From contig CAIIXF020000001.1 of assembly GCA_903813345.2 (NCBI GenBank), positions 1,676,001-1,740,000 of the forward strand: DNA of 64,000 nucleotides, in the 5' to 3' direction. The stretch comes from Owenia fusiformis. Lineage: Eukaryota > Annelida > Polychaeta > Sabellida > Oweniidae. Positions within the stretch are counted from its first letter, which is position 1. The number at the start of each line of letters is the position of its first letter. Below the pieces are notes generated by a model. That model searched no databases. It saw only the letters and a program-made list of their open reading frames with translations, and was not told the DNA's origin. Below are positions 1-12,610 of this stretch, piece after piece. The position numbers were made by a program, and so were the translations under genes.

Positions 1-2155
1 AAAAATATAACGAAGCAACATGTGTGATATCGGCCTTCGTTTCATTTTGGTATGAAGAAATGTTGAATTGGACATTAAACTATGTCACAACGAAGAAGAT
101 GTGACATCTAGTTATAATGGCCTCAATGTTAAAGCTGACCGGCGGTTGGTGGTTGTAACATATTGTTTTATAAACATTTACGGGTGTTGAGATTCAATCC
201 TTGTATATTCATGCCTTATATATTTTCCCTCATTGCACAATTCAGTTTCGGTTTTTGGAAATGCTGGGAACGAACAACACGTTCTCGATCTATGACCGAT
301 ATTGACAGAATTAATTTGCATTACGCAGACGGAACATGAACTTGTTTTGATGATGTGTTTTTATAACAGTGGTGCTTATATCTTTCTTCATAAACTCGGT
401 CGGCTACTCTGTTCGCTCGTTTGTCATGTCCAGTTATGTCATTGTATACTGTACAACAAATGCAATTTAGAATTATATTCTCGTGTTCATTTTTCATGAC
501 AAGGTTCATACAACCTTTTTAAAGTAATATTTCCTGACAACAATCGTTGATGTGTTCCCGATCAATCATCAAAAGGTATGTACCATAGGCTACATGTTCA
601 ATAAGCTTGAATTGATCCCAAGAATATTCTATAAGTAGGTCAAAATAGGCATAGATCTGTGGATTTGCGGAAAATGGTCATTTTATTTCAAAAAGTAATG
701 GCTCCCTTCGACCTATAATATTGTATAGCCTACATCAAAAAAGATTTTTTTCTAAGATGTCCATCTTCGGAAGAATTGAAAAGAGTATGTCCATTTTTCC
801 AAACTTTAGCCAAATGTCCAAAAACATAGTCGTGGAATAAATTCATAATTTTTACATCTTTATCGAAAATTATCATGATCTTATTTTGTGTAATAAGATA
901 TTGTCAGGTTGTTACAACCTTAGAAAAGAAAATTACTAACTCTCGTTACTAAATTTCTGTTAAACCGCAACATACACCCACTAGGATGTCCAGCGGCTTG
1001 TTTTTATAGTGTATATTATATAAGAATTATGAAATAAATAAATTGAATTGAATTGAAAATTGAATTCTCTCTGGTCTTTGTTGCGCATGAGTGAGCCATT
1101 TTACAGAGTATTTTTAACTTTAGACTCTTAGTTTTTCTGTGTGATTAACAATTAACATTTTTTTAGTTTTCAGAACAGTGACCTTTTCAAAAGGAATTAT
1201 CAATCGATTATTGGAGTATTTTGTGTTCGTGTACCTCTTTGAATATTGAACATTTGAACAATGTGAACCAGATGACCAAGATTGGTATGGGATAAACATA
1301 TTATCCTATAGTCGGTTCAGGATATATTATCCCTTGGCCAATATAATATATCTTCCCTCGGGACCTACGGTCCTACCTAAAAAATCCGCCCAATCCCGCT
1401 CATGAAAATCGTATTCACTTCCCGGGAATTTTTGATAAACAAAGCTGAAACTGTTTACCATATTGTTGAATTTTGTCATAATGTCATAAAGTTAAGTCAT
1501 ATTTTGTACACATAATATAGTCTGGTTTTGGTTCATACACAAATTAGTAATATGGATTACTAATGATCTTTATTCTACTACTGTACTGCCATCTTTCAAT
1601 TGATCCACGTACATGTATGATGTGTTACTCTTAGTTTATTTGACATCACCTACTTATCTTTAATTATCCCAGGGTTACAAAGATATAGATCGAATATCAG
1701 TTGAAGATACATTTGATATGTGGATCAAGATATCATATTTTAGCAAAAAATCAACAAACCATCGATTATCACTATTCAAACCATCGGATATCACTTTCCA
1801 AAAGTGATATTCATGGTTTTAAAAGTGATATTCGATGAAATTTTTGTTTCCAAATTTTTCTCATATATGTTGTTTTTCAATAATTTTTTTCTCAAAAGCA
1901 TTTTAGTAATATTTTTTTCAAAACGTTTTTTAAAATATATTTCTTCAGCATTTTTTACTATCTTTTTCAAATTTTTTTCTCAAAAAAACTTTTTTTGATT
2001 TTTTCGGTGGGTTAAGATCTCCCATGGGATAAACTGACAATCCTATTGTTTTTCAAAAATATCAATTAAATCAACTCATGGATATAAATGATATTTCTTA
2101 AAACCATAGGTAATTTCTATAATTACTTGTTCTTTCTCTATTGATCGTAATTCTA

Positions 2156-2271
2156 TAGTCTTGCTTCAAGACCCTCGACCACCCCCCCCCCCCCCACCCT
2201 ATCATCTTTTCATCATGTGTAATGTGTTGGAGAAGTAGATAGGGGGTATCCACAGTCTTGAAGGAAGACTA
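2156..2271. mobile_element. MITE-like element, poly-C family, copy 1
   Basis: The ends are inverted copies of TAGTCTTGCTTCAAGAC (right end with mismatches). The interior is a poly-C run followed by a complementary G-rich run, so the whole unit can fold into one hairpin. A near-identical copy lies at 4822-4938, with homology continuing a few tens of bases into both flanks. No coding capacity. Classification as a non-autonomous DNA element is inferred from structure only. Confidence 0.7.
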
Positions 2272-2301
2272 GTTATTCTAGGTATGGCAAGAAATCCCTT
2301 T

Positions 2302-2721
2302 ATGCGAGTAGAAATAATCTTGATTTACGTCATTAAATATTCAAAATTCAGTCAAAGTGATGTCATATTTGAAATCTGCATGTAAAAGTACATCTAGAAA
2401 TATGGTTTCGAAAATTGTTTATCAACTTTGAAAATTTAATTTTTTTTGAAAATGTGACTTCTTGTTCGGGTTGATTCCCCATAGACCCCATGATACAAAA
2501 TCATAAAAAGTGAAATATCTTTTCTTGTATTGGAAAGATAACATTTTCTTTTACTGGACATATTTCAGTTAGCATAACTATTAGATACATAAGGGTTATA
2601 TGAAAATTGAATCATTAAAACAGATGTGATTTAAGTTTCAGGGAACTTTCTCCTATACCCGCCATGCTATCTGACCCGAACGAGCCACCTGGTGGTGAAT
2701 CTGGTAACTACCTACTCGCAT
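2302..2721. mobile_element. 420-bp MITE-like element, copy 1
   Basis: It begins with ATGCGAGTAG and ends with the exact inverse CTACTCGCAT. A second copy of almost the same length and order is at 46887-47318, with long stretches identical between the two. It carries no recognisable open frame. The 10-bp terminal inverted repeats and the pair of copies support a non-autonomous mobile element; no superfamily can be assigned. Confidence 0.75.
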
Positions 2722-4254
2722 CTGCGTTATTGTACTTTCAGACATATGGTCACATAATGCAAATGTGATACAATTTGACAATGTTCCAGTTGTATATTTA
2801 TGTTTCAAAATGCCCTAAATGCTATCAACATTTTATGCCCTTTTTGGACAAATCTCAAATTCCCCTGACATTTCCAGCTGCTGCAAAAATAATTAAATTT
2901 TCTTTGTCATATTCATGTTTGTACAAACCCGCGTGGCGTTTTTTAACTATGAAAAGATAACTTCATCAACAAAAATAAAGATCTAAATGCTCTTTGTCCA
3001 TGATTACTACTTATCAATTCATTTGTTTGATTGAAATTATATTTTAAACAAAGATATTATGTTTTGTCAAACAGAAATAGTAATAGGTAATATGTCGAGC
3101 GACATCTTTTTAAGCACAAGCAGTAATTGTAATTTGAGATGTAATTTTAGATCTTGTTTTGCATATGGCGTGGATTGGAAGACGTGAAATCGGTTGTAAA
3201 TAATATCAAATAAAAGCAATCAAAATTTGAAAAAAAATGAATCCACTTGAGACAGATGATGGTGCAGATTCCTTAAATCAAAATTTGAAAAATAAATATT
3301 TCCGTATGTAGTGTGACGAGTCTGAAGGAATGTAATAGCCAACAGATCATCCATTTGCGTAATTTGTGGTACGGAACGTGGATATAGTGATCCAGATGGG
3401 CTACATAAGTTTGTGACATTAGTAGAAATAAATTCGAAATCCTTATCGTATAAGTATTGCGGAAAGTAATAGATGACGGTCATACAGTAATTAATTCTTT
3501 AAACATGCCACAAAAAGTGAAACAAACGTTCCTAGAAATGGAATTCTTAGTGATACGGAAACTGCCAGTGGGAATGCTGGGTAAATTGCATGGCGGTCAT
3601 TTTGAATTTATAAGTGTGACAATTTAGCACTGTACATTTTGTCATACGCCTTTTAATGATCATAAAGTGTAATTTTCCATTAGATGTAGCAGTACAAGAA
3701 CCTAAATTATTGGATCAATACCCAGAAGTGGCATTGCAGAATTACTGCAATATCGCGATCCTCTGTAGAATTCTCTGTCTATATAGAATACAGCAAGATA
3801 TAAGCCAATATGCGCGATCACTGCTTCGCTCGTTATTGAACAAAATTAGACATAGAGGGTGTACAAATCTAGGATAGAGGCTAAACTTACGTCGATATAT
3901 TCCAATGTAGGTAATACGATTCTGAGGAGGCGTGAGTAGCTGCCTGGGAAGATTACACGGCGTCGAGAAAGGTAAGTTCACCATATGGTGATCTCTTTTT
4001 CCTTAATCCTTCCGTATAGAAGATTTTTATGGACGCTAACAACATCAAATGAACTAGAGGCAAGTGGTTTTTGAGAGTGATATGTCACATATCGTTGACT
4101 TTTTATATTTTAACCATCTAAGAGCTATTTGGGCAAAACATCTACTTGTTTAACATATGTTCACCTTGTAAGCATTGGAACACGCTTTTTAAGAAAACAC
4201 ATGACTAATCTATAACAACAAGACCTACAATGCGAATAAAATGACAAATTAAGA

Positions 4255-4395
4255 CAAGGCATTAACATGCAAAATGTCACCACCTGTCATTTGTTACAGG
4301 CGCCGGTCGCCAAACTCTGTTACAGACGCCGAACACCGTCCACAAAAATTTGGAGACTATAACAATATGTCACCACTTGTGGTGGTGACAGACAA
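4255..4395. repeat. Dispersed repeat (GTCACCACCTG family), copy 1
   Basis: It shares blocks such as GGCATTAACATG, CACCTG-CATTT, ACAGACG-CGAACACC and CCGTCCACAAAA with the reverse strand of 34965-35070 and with 47944-48000. The copies diverge and are differently truncated, consistent with an old interspersed family. No coding capacity is seen. Confidence 0.55.
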
Positions 4396-4821
4396 ACAAA
4401 AAATATTGACATAAATTGTACAGAACTAAAATGTAACACATAACATATGGGGCATCTGAGTTCAAAAATTAAAAGTTAATGAAATGTAGGTCACGTAGTC
4501 TTTTGTCCAAAAATAGCAGTATTAAGGGTTAGCTGGAATATAAAAAAGTATTTATTTGCTCACGTGTTATTTGCTTCGTGTCGGTTGAGTTTATTTGGTA
4601 ATAATTCTATTTAAGGGGACGCCTCTTTTCGCTATACTAATGAATACTTACATTTCTCCATAGTTATTACTTTTAATCCTAAATTCATTTCCATATTAGA
4701 TGGGATTTATCTGTTATTGAATACTGGATTTGACATGGCGTAAAAAATGTCGATATTTATTCAAAACATTGCCAGCTTTCAAAAGTTTGAATTCTTCATC
4801 CATTTCCGCCACTTAATTCTA

Positions 4822-4938
4822 TAGTCTTGCTTCAAGACCCTCGACCCATACCCCCCCCCCCCTCCCTATCATATTTTCATCATGTGTAATGTGTTGGAAA
4901 AGTAGATAGGGGGGATCCACAGTCTTGTAGCAAGACTA
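4822..4938. mobile_element. MITE-like element, poly-C family, copy 2
   Basis: Same structure as 2156-2271: terminal TAGTCTTGCTTCAAGAC, a poly-C run of about 13, a complementary GATAGGGGGGATCC, and the inverted end GTCTTGTAGCAAGACTA. It lies about 290 bases upstream of the first transporter coding exon. Confidence 0.75.
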
Positions 4939-5230
4939 GTAATTCTAGGTATGGCAAGACATCCCAATATGCCAAATTGTACTTTCAGAAATTTAAAAAA
5001 TCATTATTGTGTCTTTATTCTAAAATTATATAATTGTATTAAAAAATCCTTAAATGTTCATCTCCATCGGTCAACATCGGCATATAATTTGCTGTATTAA
5101 TAGTTTGGATACTGTTGACATTCCGCGCTTATAACGAGTGTATTCCTTTTATACTATGATCAGAGAGTAATTGTGTTTTGCAGATTCCCCTACAGTTACA
5201 TTCAGCTTGATCGAGCACCCCTTAGCTGGG

Positions 5231-8200
5231 ATGGCAGCTATTGTATCTGAACATGCAGCCAAGCTGGCTGCGAAGCTCATCCGGACGAAAAAACTTGACG
5301 ATGACCGAATGGAGACTCCATTGAAACGGTGCCTCGGGACCGTTGATCTGACGTTATTGGGCATTGGGTCGATGGTGGGTGCTGGTCTGTATGTCTTGAC
5401 TGGTACCGTCGTGAAGGATCTAGCAGGGCCTGGTGCAATTCTCTCATATCTGATAGCTGGGCTTGCTGCTATGTTATCTTCTCTCTGTTACGCAGAATTT
5501 GGTGCTAGAGTTCCAAAAGCTGGGAGTGCTTACACTTACACCTACGTCACAATGGGAGAGTTTTGGGCGTTCATTATAGGATGGAATGTGGTGTTAGAAT
5601 ATATGCTGGGACTTTCATCTGTTGCTCGCGCATTTAGTGGAACATTCGATTCATTCTTCAATGGTGCCATCAGGAACGGGACTATTAACGCTGTCGGTGA
5701 AATGCATGGGGACTGGCTGAGTCCCTACCCAGATTTCATCGCTGCCATCAGCATCATCATCGCACTAGTATGTGTTGCAGCAGGGGCGAAGATTTCTGTC
5801 AACTTCAACAGCATATTTACTGTGATCAATGTTGTTGCCATACTTACTATTTTGGGGGTAGGATTTTCATTTGCTGATATCAAAAACTGGCAGAACGAAG
5901 ACACCGGTGGATTTCTACCATTTGGCTTCCAGGGAGTGTTTGCCGGTGCGGCCACGTTATTCTATTCGTATGTTGGATTTGATGCTATTGCAGTTGCTGG
6001 TGAAGAAGCGAAGGATCCTGCACGTTCTATACCGATAGCCACGGTTATTGCGATGCTGGTTGTCACGGTGCTCTACTTCTTAGGAACCTCTGCCCTCACG
6101 CTTATGGTTCCATATTACGCTGTGACTCCATCAGCGGCTTTTCCAGAAGCGTTCGCATCAAAAGGTGTGATGTGGTTCAAATACTTCATAGCTGCTGGAT
6201 CACTGTTCGGTATCACTACTTCTCTCCTGACAACTGCATTTGCCATGCCACGAATCGTCTACGCAATGGCATCAGATGGACTGCTGTTTAGATCCCTAGC
6301 GAAAATTCACCCGAAAACACAAACTCCAATCATCGCCATATTTGTTTTTGGATTTTTAGCAGCAATACTAGCCTTTCTATTTGAAATCGACACACTGGTA
6401 GAGTTCCTGTCCATAGGGACCCTCTTAGCATTCACCATTGTTGCAATAAGCATCATTATACTTCGCTACCAGCCTATTACTAAATGTCAATTTGATTTAA
6501 AACCCGAGGAAGAAAAGGCTGAACAGCAAGGAGAAGACGGCGCTGCTTCCGATGGAAAAACACCAACAGATGAAAAGCCAATTGTACATTCTAAAAGCCA
6601 CGATGATTTCGGACGTTTAAAACAAAGGTTAAAAACGTTCCCTGTGCTAAAAGATATCAATCCGGGAAATGCTGTTGCTTACTCTTGCGTTGTGATGTTG
6701 GTGGGGATGATGGGGTTCAATGGTTTGGTGCTTCACGGAACGGAGTACTTACAAAGCGCACAGTGGTGGGCAATCATCCTACTTCTGATCCTTACAACGC
6801 TAATCATAGCATGCTACCTAGTCATCATAGCACATGAGCAAAACACAAGCTTCCTAACATTCCAGGTAAGCCGTTAATAGATGCAGTTTATGATAAGGCA
6901 CAAAGAGTACCTTCAGTATCAATGAAACGTGTCTTGTGGTCTTGTAAGTTTTTGCAGTTTGATTGTGACAGTGGTTCCTGAAAGGTAGATAGAGAGAGGC
7001 GGGGGTACCCCGGGGGGTACATATTGTATCGTATTTGGGATATTAGGGGTTTGTTGTTCTTGTATGACTGGCAACGCTTTGATATGTTTACATGCTGTAT
7101 TTTGTTATACTCTTTTATCTTTTAGTATTTCTACTTACATGTTTACGGACAAACTGAAATCAGGTTTTGTATTAAGTAACTTATTTATGTCCTATTAATA
7201 TTGCAACTTGGGTTTCTAATCACGATCGACTACAATGATAAAATGCCAGATAAAAGTAAATTTACAATATACATGTATTAAGGTGTATAATCACCATTGT
7301 ATATTACATGCTCGGTGATAAAAGTGACAAATAAATTAGAGAAACATGATGACAGGGCAATAGGGATTAGCAACCTGTCAATTTATGCACTTAGCCGGAA
7401 ACTGTATTAAAATAGATTAGTGTTCGTATTGTGGCTGAAGAAATGAGATCGTAAATCGATTCATTCGCGAGACGGGAGAATTCAATTATTTCTTATTTGT
7501 CTGATAGAAGAAAATGTCATAATCACACCATTGTTATCAAATGACTTCTAGATAATTGTCAAATATTACAGATTAAGTAATATCCAAACATAACTTTATC
7601 AGGTCTATTAGGAAATTGATTGGATGATTTGTTATTCATGGAGACACTTCATAAAATATTATTGAAATATTTAAAGGGAGTATCAGATCTAGCATACAAC
7701 CCTACCAAATAATCCTTTAGGCTCATATCATTCCCTGTCGAGTCTTTTTCTATAATAGTTCCACTCTTTATTTGAGTAAAACTCAAGATATTTACAATAA
7801 TGTGTTAATTTCTCCATAAATGTGGTTTCCACATTTATTAACTAAGGAGCATTCCAAACATTTGTGGCCAATTTGCACTTTGTACTTTCACCAAACATTT
7901 GCGTATTTTTAGAAATTATATTTCAGACGGTAAGGACTATATTGATAAGTCAATTGTACAATGTACACTTTGCTTGTCATCCCCCATAGCTCTGATTCTG
8001 CCTTTAATATAAACCACAATGTATTCCGTTTGACAGCAATCACCGGTTGCTCATGATGATTGATGCATTCAAATGCCCTTGTGATAAATCATGCCAAACT
8101 CCTTCCTTCTCAAGTCAGGAGATCATCTTTAGTATGAATAAAGTCAGAAAGTCCAAGGTAACCCTTGATCACTTTGACTTATAGGATACAATCTATTCTG

Positions 8201-9995
8201 AAACTGATAATCATTGCCAGTGAGAGATCTCTCTTCTTACATCGTGCAGGTTATCACGTTAAACCATGATGAGTACGATCCTTTTCCTAATCTCAAGTTC
8301 CTTGAGCCCTGATTACCGTTTGTAAGATTAAAAGATTTGTATAAGCACAACAATTGCAAGCCTTTCGGGGGACTGCGGTGGACAATCTAAAGTTCGATGG
8401 TTCGAACCCAGCGTGCTCCGTGTGTTTATTCATAATATATGATTAAATTAATATATTTTATGTAACTTGTCCAATGCCTTACGATTGTTTTGAATTACGT
8501 CCAAAAATTAAGCTATTTATATTTCTTCAACATTTGTGTTTATGGTTTGCTAAATGATGTATTTCTGTCGGTTGAAAAGTGTAATGTAAATACAAGAGCA
8601 ATTATCTTTAGGAATGTTTTGCTGGTTGCTGATTCTTTCGGTTTAAATCAGCGTGTAAAAGTGGTACTTAAAGATATTTATAAATGCCAAATAATTGTAA
8701 TAATACTTATTAGTAATAATAGTACTAGGTTATGTTGGTGAAACACGCACTTTTTATTTCCAGATCCCTGGTATTCCACTGATTCCTGCGTGCAGCATGT
8801 TCATTAACACAGCCATGATGTTAAAGTTGTCCTATCTTACATGGATACGACTAGCAGTGTGGTTGGCAATAGGTAAAACACATACATATGTTCATAACAG
8901 TGCTATAATATTAAAGTTGTCCTATCTTACATGGATACGACTAGCAGTGTGGTTGGCAATAGGTAAAACACATACATATGTTCATAACAGTGCTATAATA
9001 TTAAAGTTGTCCTATCTTACATGGATACGACTAGCAGTGTGGTTCGCAATAGGTAAAACACATACATATGTTCATAACGGTGCTATAATATTAAAGTTGT
9101 CCTATCTTACATGGATACGACTGGCGGTATGGTTAGCAATAGGTAAAACACTATGTTCATAACAGTGCTATAATATTAAAGTTGTCCTATCTTATATGGA
9201 TACGACTGGCGATATGGTTAGCAATAGGGAAAGTTAATATATTCATAATACTGTTATGATGTTTAAGTTGTCATATCTTACATAAATACAACAGGTAACT
9301 TACAATTGTATGGTAAAGCGTACTAAAGTCATTTCCATGTAAGACTTTATGGACATTCTGATACTCATAGCATCTTTCTGTTTCACCTGAAACATCTCAG
9401 GGCTGAGAAGAAAATGAGATGTCATGGTTTATCATGGTGCTTTATGGATATGATTGACGATGTGGTTAGCATAATAATAGTTACGTTCAAAGAGATAGCG
9501 GTTGAAGTTGTTTTATCCTACATGGAAACATCTCATTTTAAAGCAATCGATTATATATGTCCATGAATTCTGCCAATTGGAATTGTGGCAAATCACCCAA
9601 TAAGAGGTTATCATACACAACCGTCCCGATAACTTGATTCGCAAGCTGCAAATTGAGATCTTTAGAATGATTTCCCATTAGACCATACTTTATCCATCCC
9701 GTCTAATCAATTATGTATGGTTTGCCTACCCAGCCATCATTATCGCTAATTTGTATTGTTATAATAATCATTATTTTCAGGTCTGGTAATATATTTTGCC
9801 TATGGTATCCACCACAGTAGTGAGAATAAGGCACTTTCCGAATACAGTCAGATCATCTCATATGCTGGCCCAAGCATGGACAGCGTATACAAGATGGAGG
9901 AAGACGCGAAGAAACAACAACCCGACGCCAAGGCTCCTCCACCAAAGGCTGCACCAGTTGAACTTCCACAAAGTTCTTCCAGCGACGAGGAGTAA
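5231..9995 (+). CDS. SLC7A4-like: SLC7A4-like cationic amino-acid transporter family protein
   Basis: Exons 5231-6865, 8764-8872 and 9781-9995 join in phase to give about 652 residues, close to the usual 620-660 of the CAT subfamily. The product is a polytopic plasma-membrane or endomembrane APC-superfamily carrier with about 14 helices. The conserved start METPLKRCL, then LTLLGIGSMVGAGLYVLTG (helix 1 substrate loop), CYAEFGARVPKAGSAY and MVPYYAV are family hallmarks, and the pattern is closer to SLC7A4 than to CAT1-3 as I recall them. The final helices LKLSYLTWIRLAVWLAIG and LVIYFAYGIHHS are encoded by exons 2 and 3. The tail is acidic, ending SSSSDEE. The ATG at 5231 is preferred because the N-terminus then aligns with the family; an upstream in-frame ATG at 5171 precedes an apparent acceptor (TGTTTTGCAG, ending 5183), so 5184-5230 is probably 5' UTR. 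Vertebrate SLC7A4 has no firmly shown transport activity, so the substrate is uncertain. A polyadenylation signal AATAAA is at 10289-10294. Confidence 0.93.
6866..8763. other. First coding-region intron of the transporter gene
   Basis: Donor GTAAGC follows CAG at 6865 and the acceptor TTTCCAG ends at 8763. The intron is AT-rich and has no coding signal. It contains a tRNA-like B-box segment near 8357-8417 and a short palindrome near 7840. Confidence 0.8.
8357..8417 (+). repeat. Possible tRNA-derived SINE fragment
   Basis: The segment contains GGTTCGAACCC, a match to the RNA polymerase III B box / T-arm, preceded by GTTCGAT and a weak GTGG-containing A-box-like stretch. The flanks do not form an acceptor stem, so it is not a functional tRNA. 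A decayed tRNA-derived SINE or a chance B box are the two options. Confidence 0.3.
8821..9245 (+). repeat. Tandem 90-bp repeat duplicating the exon 2 end and its splice donor
   Basis: Copies start at 8821, 8911, 9001 and 9091 (period exactly 90) and at about 9176 (the fourth unit is shortened by 5 bases). Each unit holds 52 bases of exon 2 coding sequence, the donor ATAG|GTAAAAC and 38 bases of intron. Units 1-4 keep the donor GT; in unit 5 it has become GGGAAAG and is lost. Degenerate relatives continue at 9247-9292 and about 9430-9530. Because the period is a multiple of three and there is no stop, the frame runs through four units to 9162. Confidence 0.95.
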
Positions 9996-10288
9996 TCTCA
10001 TATGGGTGGTGTTACACCCCCCCCCCCCTCATTAAGTTTAACAATCGGAGGTTCCCATTGGAATTTGGATGACATATCAAAGCTTGCTTATGTTTAAATA
10101 TTTTTATTTTTGGCTTTGATGTGTGATCTTAACTAAGGGTACTCATGGTTGTCCGACTGGTAGAGAGGAGTGTACTTGTGATGCTATATACGTCCACCGT
10201 TGTCCACGAGGTCACTTCTAGAAAATATATATAGTGGAATTATGATGAAATGGGATCAGTAGCAGACCTCTGATGACAACATTGTTAA

Positions 10289-10294
10289 AATAAA
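10289..10294 (+). terminator. Putative polyadenylation signal of the transporter gene
   Basis: Canonical AATAAA about 294 bases after the TAA at 9993-9995. Other AT-rich candidates follow, so usage is not certain. Confidence 0.45.
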
Positions 10295-11474
10295 ACACGA
10301 TTTAGAATTATGTTTACATGAAAAATCAAATAAACCTCTAATATGATGTAATTGATATAATGATATAAGTGTGTATATAAAATGATCTGCATATGATCAT
10401 GCAATGTTCATCTTCTGATAAGCCCAAAAGTGTTTCATATAAGTTTTTGAATGATGGAATGATTCAGACAAAAACATTGGTAGCCTGTGGTAGCCTTTTT
10501 GTTTTATAGAATGGTTTCTTTTTACGAGAAGATCATAATAATATCTAATATCAGTGATCAGTACCTTTATCATTGTTTCAACATGTGACGAATAGCTTTT
10601 ATTTATGAAGTGTACGTACTATATAAAAGTTATTGTTTGAAATGAAGATATTAATACTGGTGTACCATCTGTTCTTATAATCCAAATATTATATGCACAC
10701 TCCCTTCCATAAATGTGGAAATCAAATATAACTTGTTCCCCGGGCTTGTTCCCCGTTGTGTGACTGGACAGTGGACATTTTTTGTGAAACCCTGCTGTTG
10801 ATAAACCCATGAATATATTCAGAGGGAGAATTAGTCAAAATAAGGACAACTACTCTTGCCACACGGGCCTTTCCCATTTCTAATAAATCTAGTAACTGTA
10901 AAAACTGATTTGGTTAGTGAAACGGTTTATTTACCTTCGTTTAGCAGCAGGGTGACCCCATTGGATAATGTGTTAAAACCGTTTGTGTTTGACGTTCCTC
11001 AATTACAATTGGTCGACTCTGATGGACTATAAGCAAGTGGTCCAAAGAAGATTGCAAACGTTTTAGCGGATGTGTACAAAGATCCCTTTATTTTATTCAG
11101 GTCATATGAATTCATGAATAAGATGGATAAGATACGGGTTTAGATTCTTGAACATGTTCTATTTATGATTCCATTATTTTTATCTTTTAACAATGTTTTC
11201 TAATTTAATGTTTGGTAGAAAATGCAAGGTATATATAATATTGAGAATACCTTATTGGTGTACAGTCCAATGTAATTCAATGGGGCGGGAGATTTTCATG
11301 AATTATGGAAGGGATGTACATAAGCCAAATGTGCGTTTGATATACGATAATATATCTTTAATATAAGAATGTAATATAATGGTTGTTATGAATATATCAT
11401 AATGAATTCGAAGGTACAATCCAAAATTGAAAGTGCTGATTCCTTTTGTTTAATTATAATCATAATCTGGAATT

Positions 11475-11514
11475 AACCTGAGACTACATAAAATGTATAT
11501 GTTAGTCTCAGGAT
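11475..11514. repeat. Short hairpin
   Basis: ATTAACCTGAGACTA is followed about 12 bases later by the inverse TAGTCTCAGGATTAA, giving a stem of about 13 pairs. No function is assigned. Confidence 0.6.
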
Positions 11515-12382
11515 TAACATACTGTGTTTAATAACTTAATTACAAACAGCAGTCTTAATTCAAATTGAATCATGGAATTAAGATAGGCATCATGCAGGGT
11601 GACCTATTTTGAAGTACTTTATTTTGTTTTACTTTTAAAAGACACCATGTGTGCGTATCGATCCTTGATTGTGAAACCAATCGATGATTATTTTTTTAAA
11701 TAGAACAACCAAACGACGGTCAACAAGGGTCTTCGAATGGCATTATGCATATACTGTACATGTAAATGTGATGTTGATTTAGAGAAAATGGAATCGAATA
11801 AACATCAAATATACTATTTTGTGAATCATATAATTGTGATGAATTACTATAAAAGTGTATGAATATGATTGGTATGCGTGTAAATGTGATGAAATACAAT
11901 AATTGTACTTAAATCTACCTTTTTTGTTCTTTCAATATCTTGTTGGTATGAATACTACTTCATTGTAATTGTACGAGAAAGTATACAAAACTGGTTTTTA
12001 AATATCGAATTATGTTTATTCCAAGAACCGTTGACTCGTTTTAAAAGAACACACCACAACAGATATATTTGATCCACTAAGTTGTCAGTCAGTGCAGCTC
12101 AGCTCGATCAGTTCAACTTTATTTCCTCCAAATAAGTAAAGGCCCAGTAAAGCCATGTTGAGAACTTTGGAAAAACATTTCACTGCAGGGACCCCCACGA
12201 AACAAAAAAAAGTTACTGCACGGGGACCCCCACATTCCCGAATTCTGTGACCCCTTGCAACCTATTGATATTTATCTACGTTTGTCTGCAAATCATCACC
12301 GTTTTCTTAAAGATGTATCTGAGGAAACAAATTACGATCAAAAGAGCATTCTATTAAAATGTTAAAAACTTTTGCAATGAGT

Positions 12383-12486
12383 ACATTACAACCTAGAGAG
12401 ACTATGTAAATAAAACAAAATCCTCCCATACGATAGACGCTCCCCTATGGGAGCATATTCCAAGCTAGTCTCTCAGGTTGTAATGT
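12383..12486. mobile_element. 104-bp foldback element
   Basis: The ends are ACATTACAACCTAGAGAGAC and the inverse of ACATTACAACCTGAGAGAC, 21-22 bp with a one-base gap. The interior has a second small inverted repeat (CCCATACGATAG / CTATGGG). The pattern suggests a miniature inverted-repeat transposon or its remnant. Confidence 0.65.
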
Positions 12487-12610
12487 CCGGTGGCAGATTG
12501 CAGTACAAGTCCCTTAGCGCAGTTATTCTTCGGTAATGGCGTTGAGCAGACTGTCAATAGAGGAATAGATGGCGAAGAATCCGAGTGGGTTTACAATTAT
12601 ATGAATATAC

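Larger units (their letters stand above)
1..5170. other. Intergenic region upstream of the transporter gene
   Basis: No supportable coding exon is seen. The short open frames show no family motif, no coherent splice pattern and sit in AT-rich sequence. The region holds a T-rich stretch (about 1845-2000), a perfect-looking small hairpin near 1775-1819, two copies of a short inverted-repeat element with a poly-C core (2156-2271 and 4822-4938), a 420-bp inverted-repeat element (2302-2721) and one copy of a dispersed repeat (about 4255-4395). An untranslated first exon of the transporter gene probably lies somewhere here but cannot be placed. Confidence 0.6.

Noticed and set aside
3220-3483. Minus-strand 87-residue frame as a gene
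   Set aside because: No recognisable motif, no splice partners and no regulatory context.
5171-5230. Upstream ATG of the transporter as the start codon
   Set aside because: An acceptor-like TGTTTTGCAG lies just after it and the extra 20 residues do not fit the family N-terminus; the ATG at 5231 does.
8357-8417. A functional tRNA gene
   Set aside because: A B-box-like GGTTCGAACCC is present but no acceptor stem or anticodon arm can be folded.
8797-9162. A 121-residue repetitive open frame as a separate gene
   Set aside because: It is the transporter's exon 2 reading through the in-frame 90-bp repeats and splice donors.
8821-9245. CRISPR-like array
   Set aside because: Repeats are contiguous 90-bp units without unique spacers, in an animal gene; the same holds for the other tandem arrays here.
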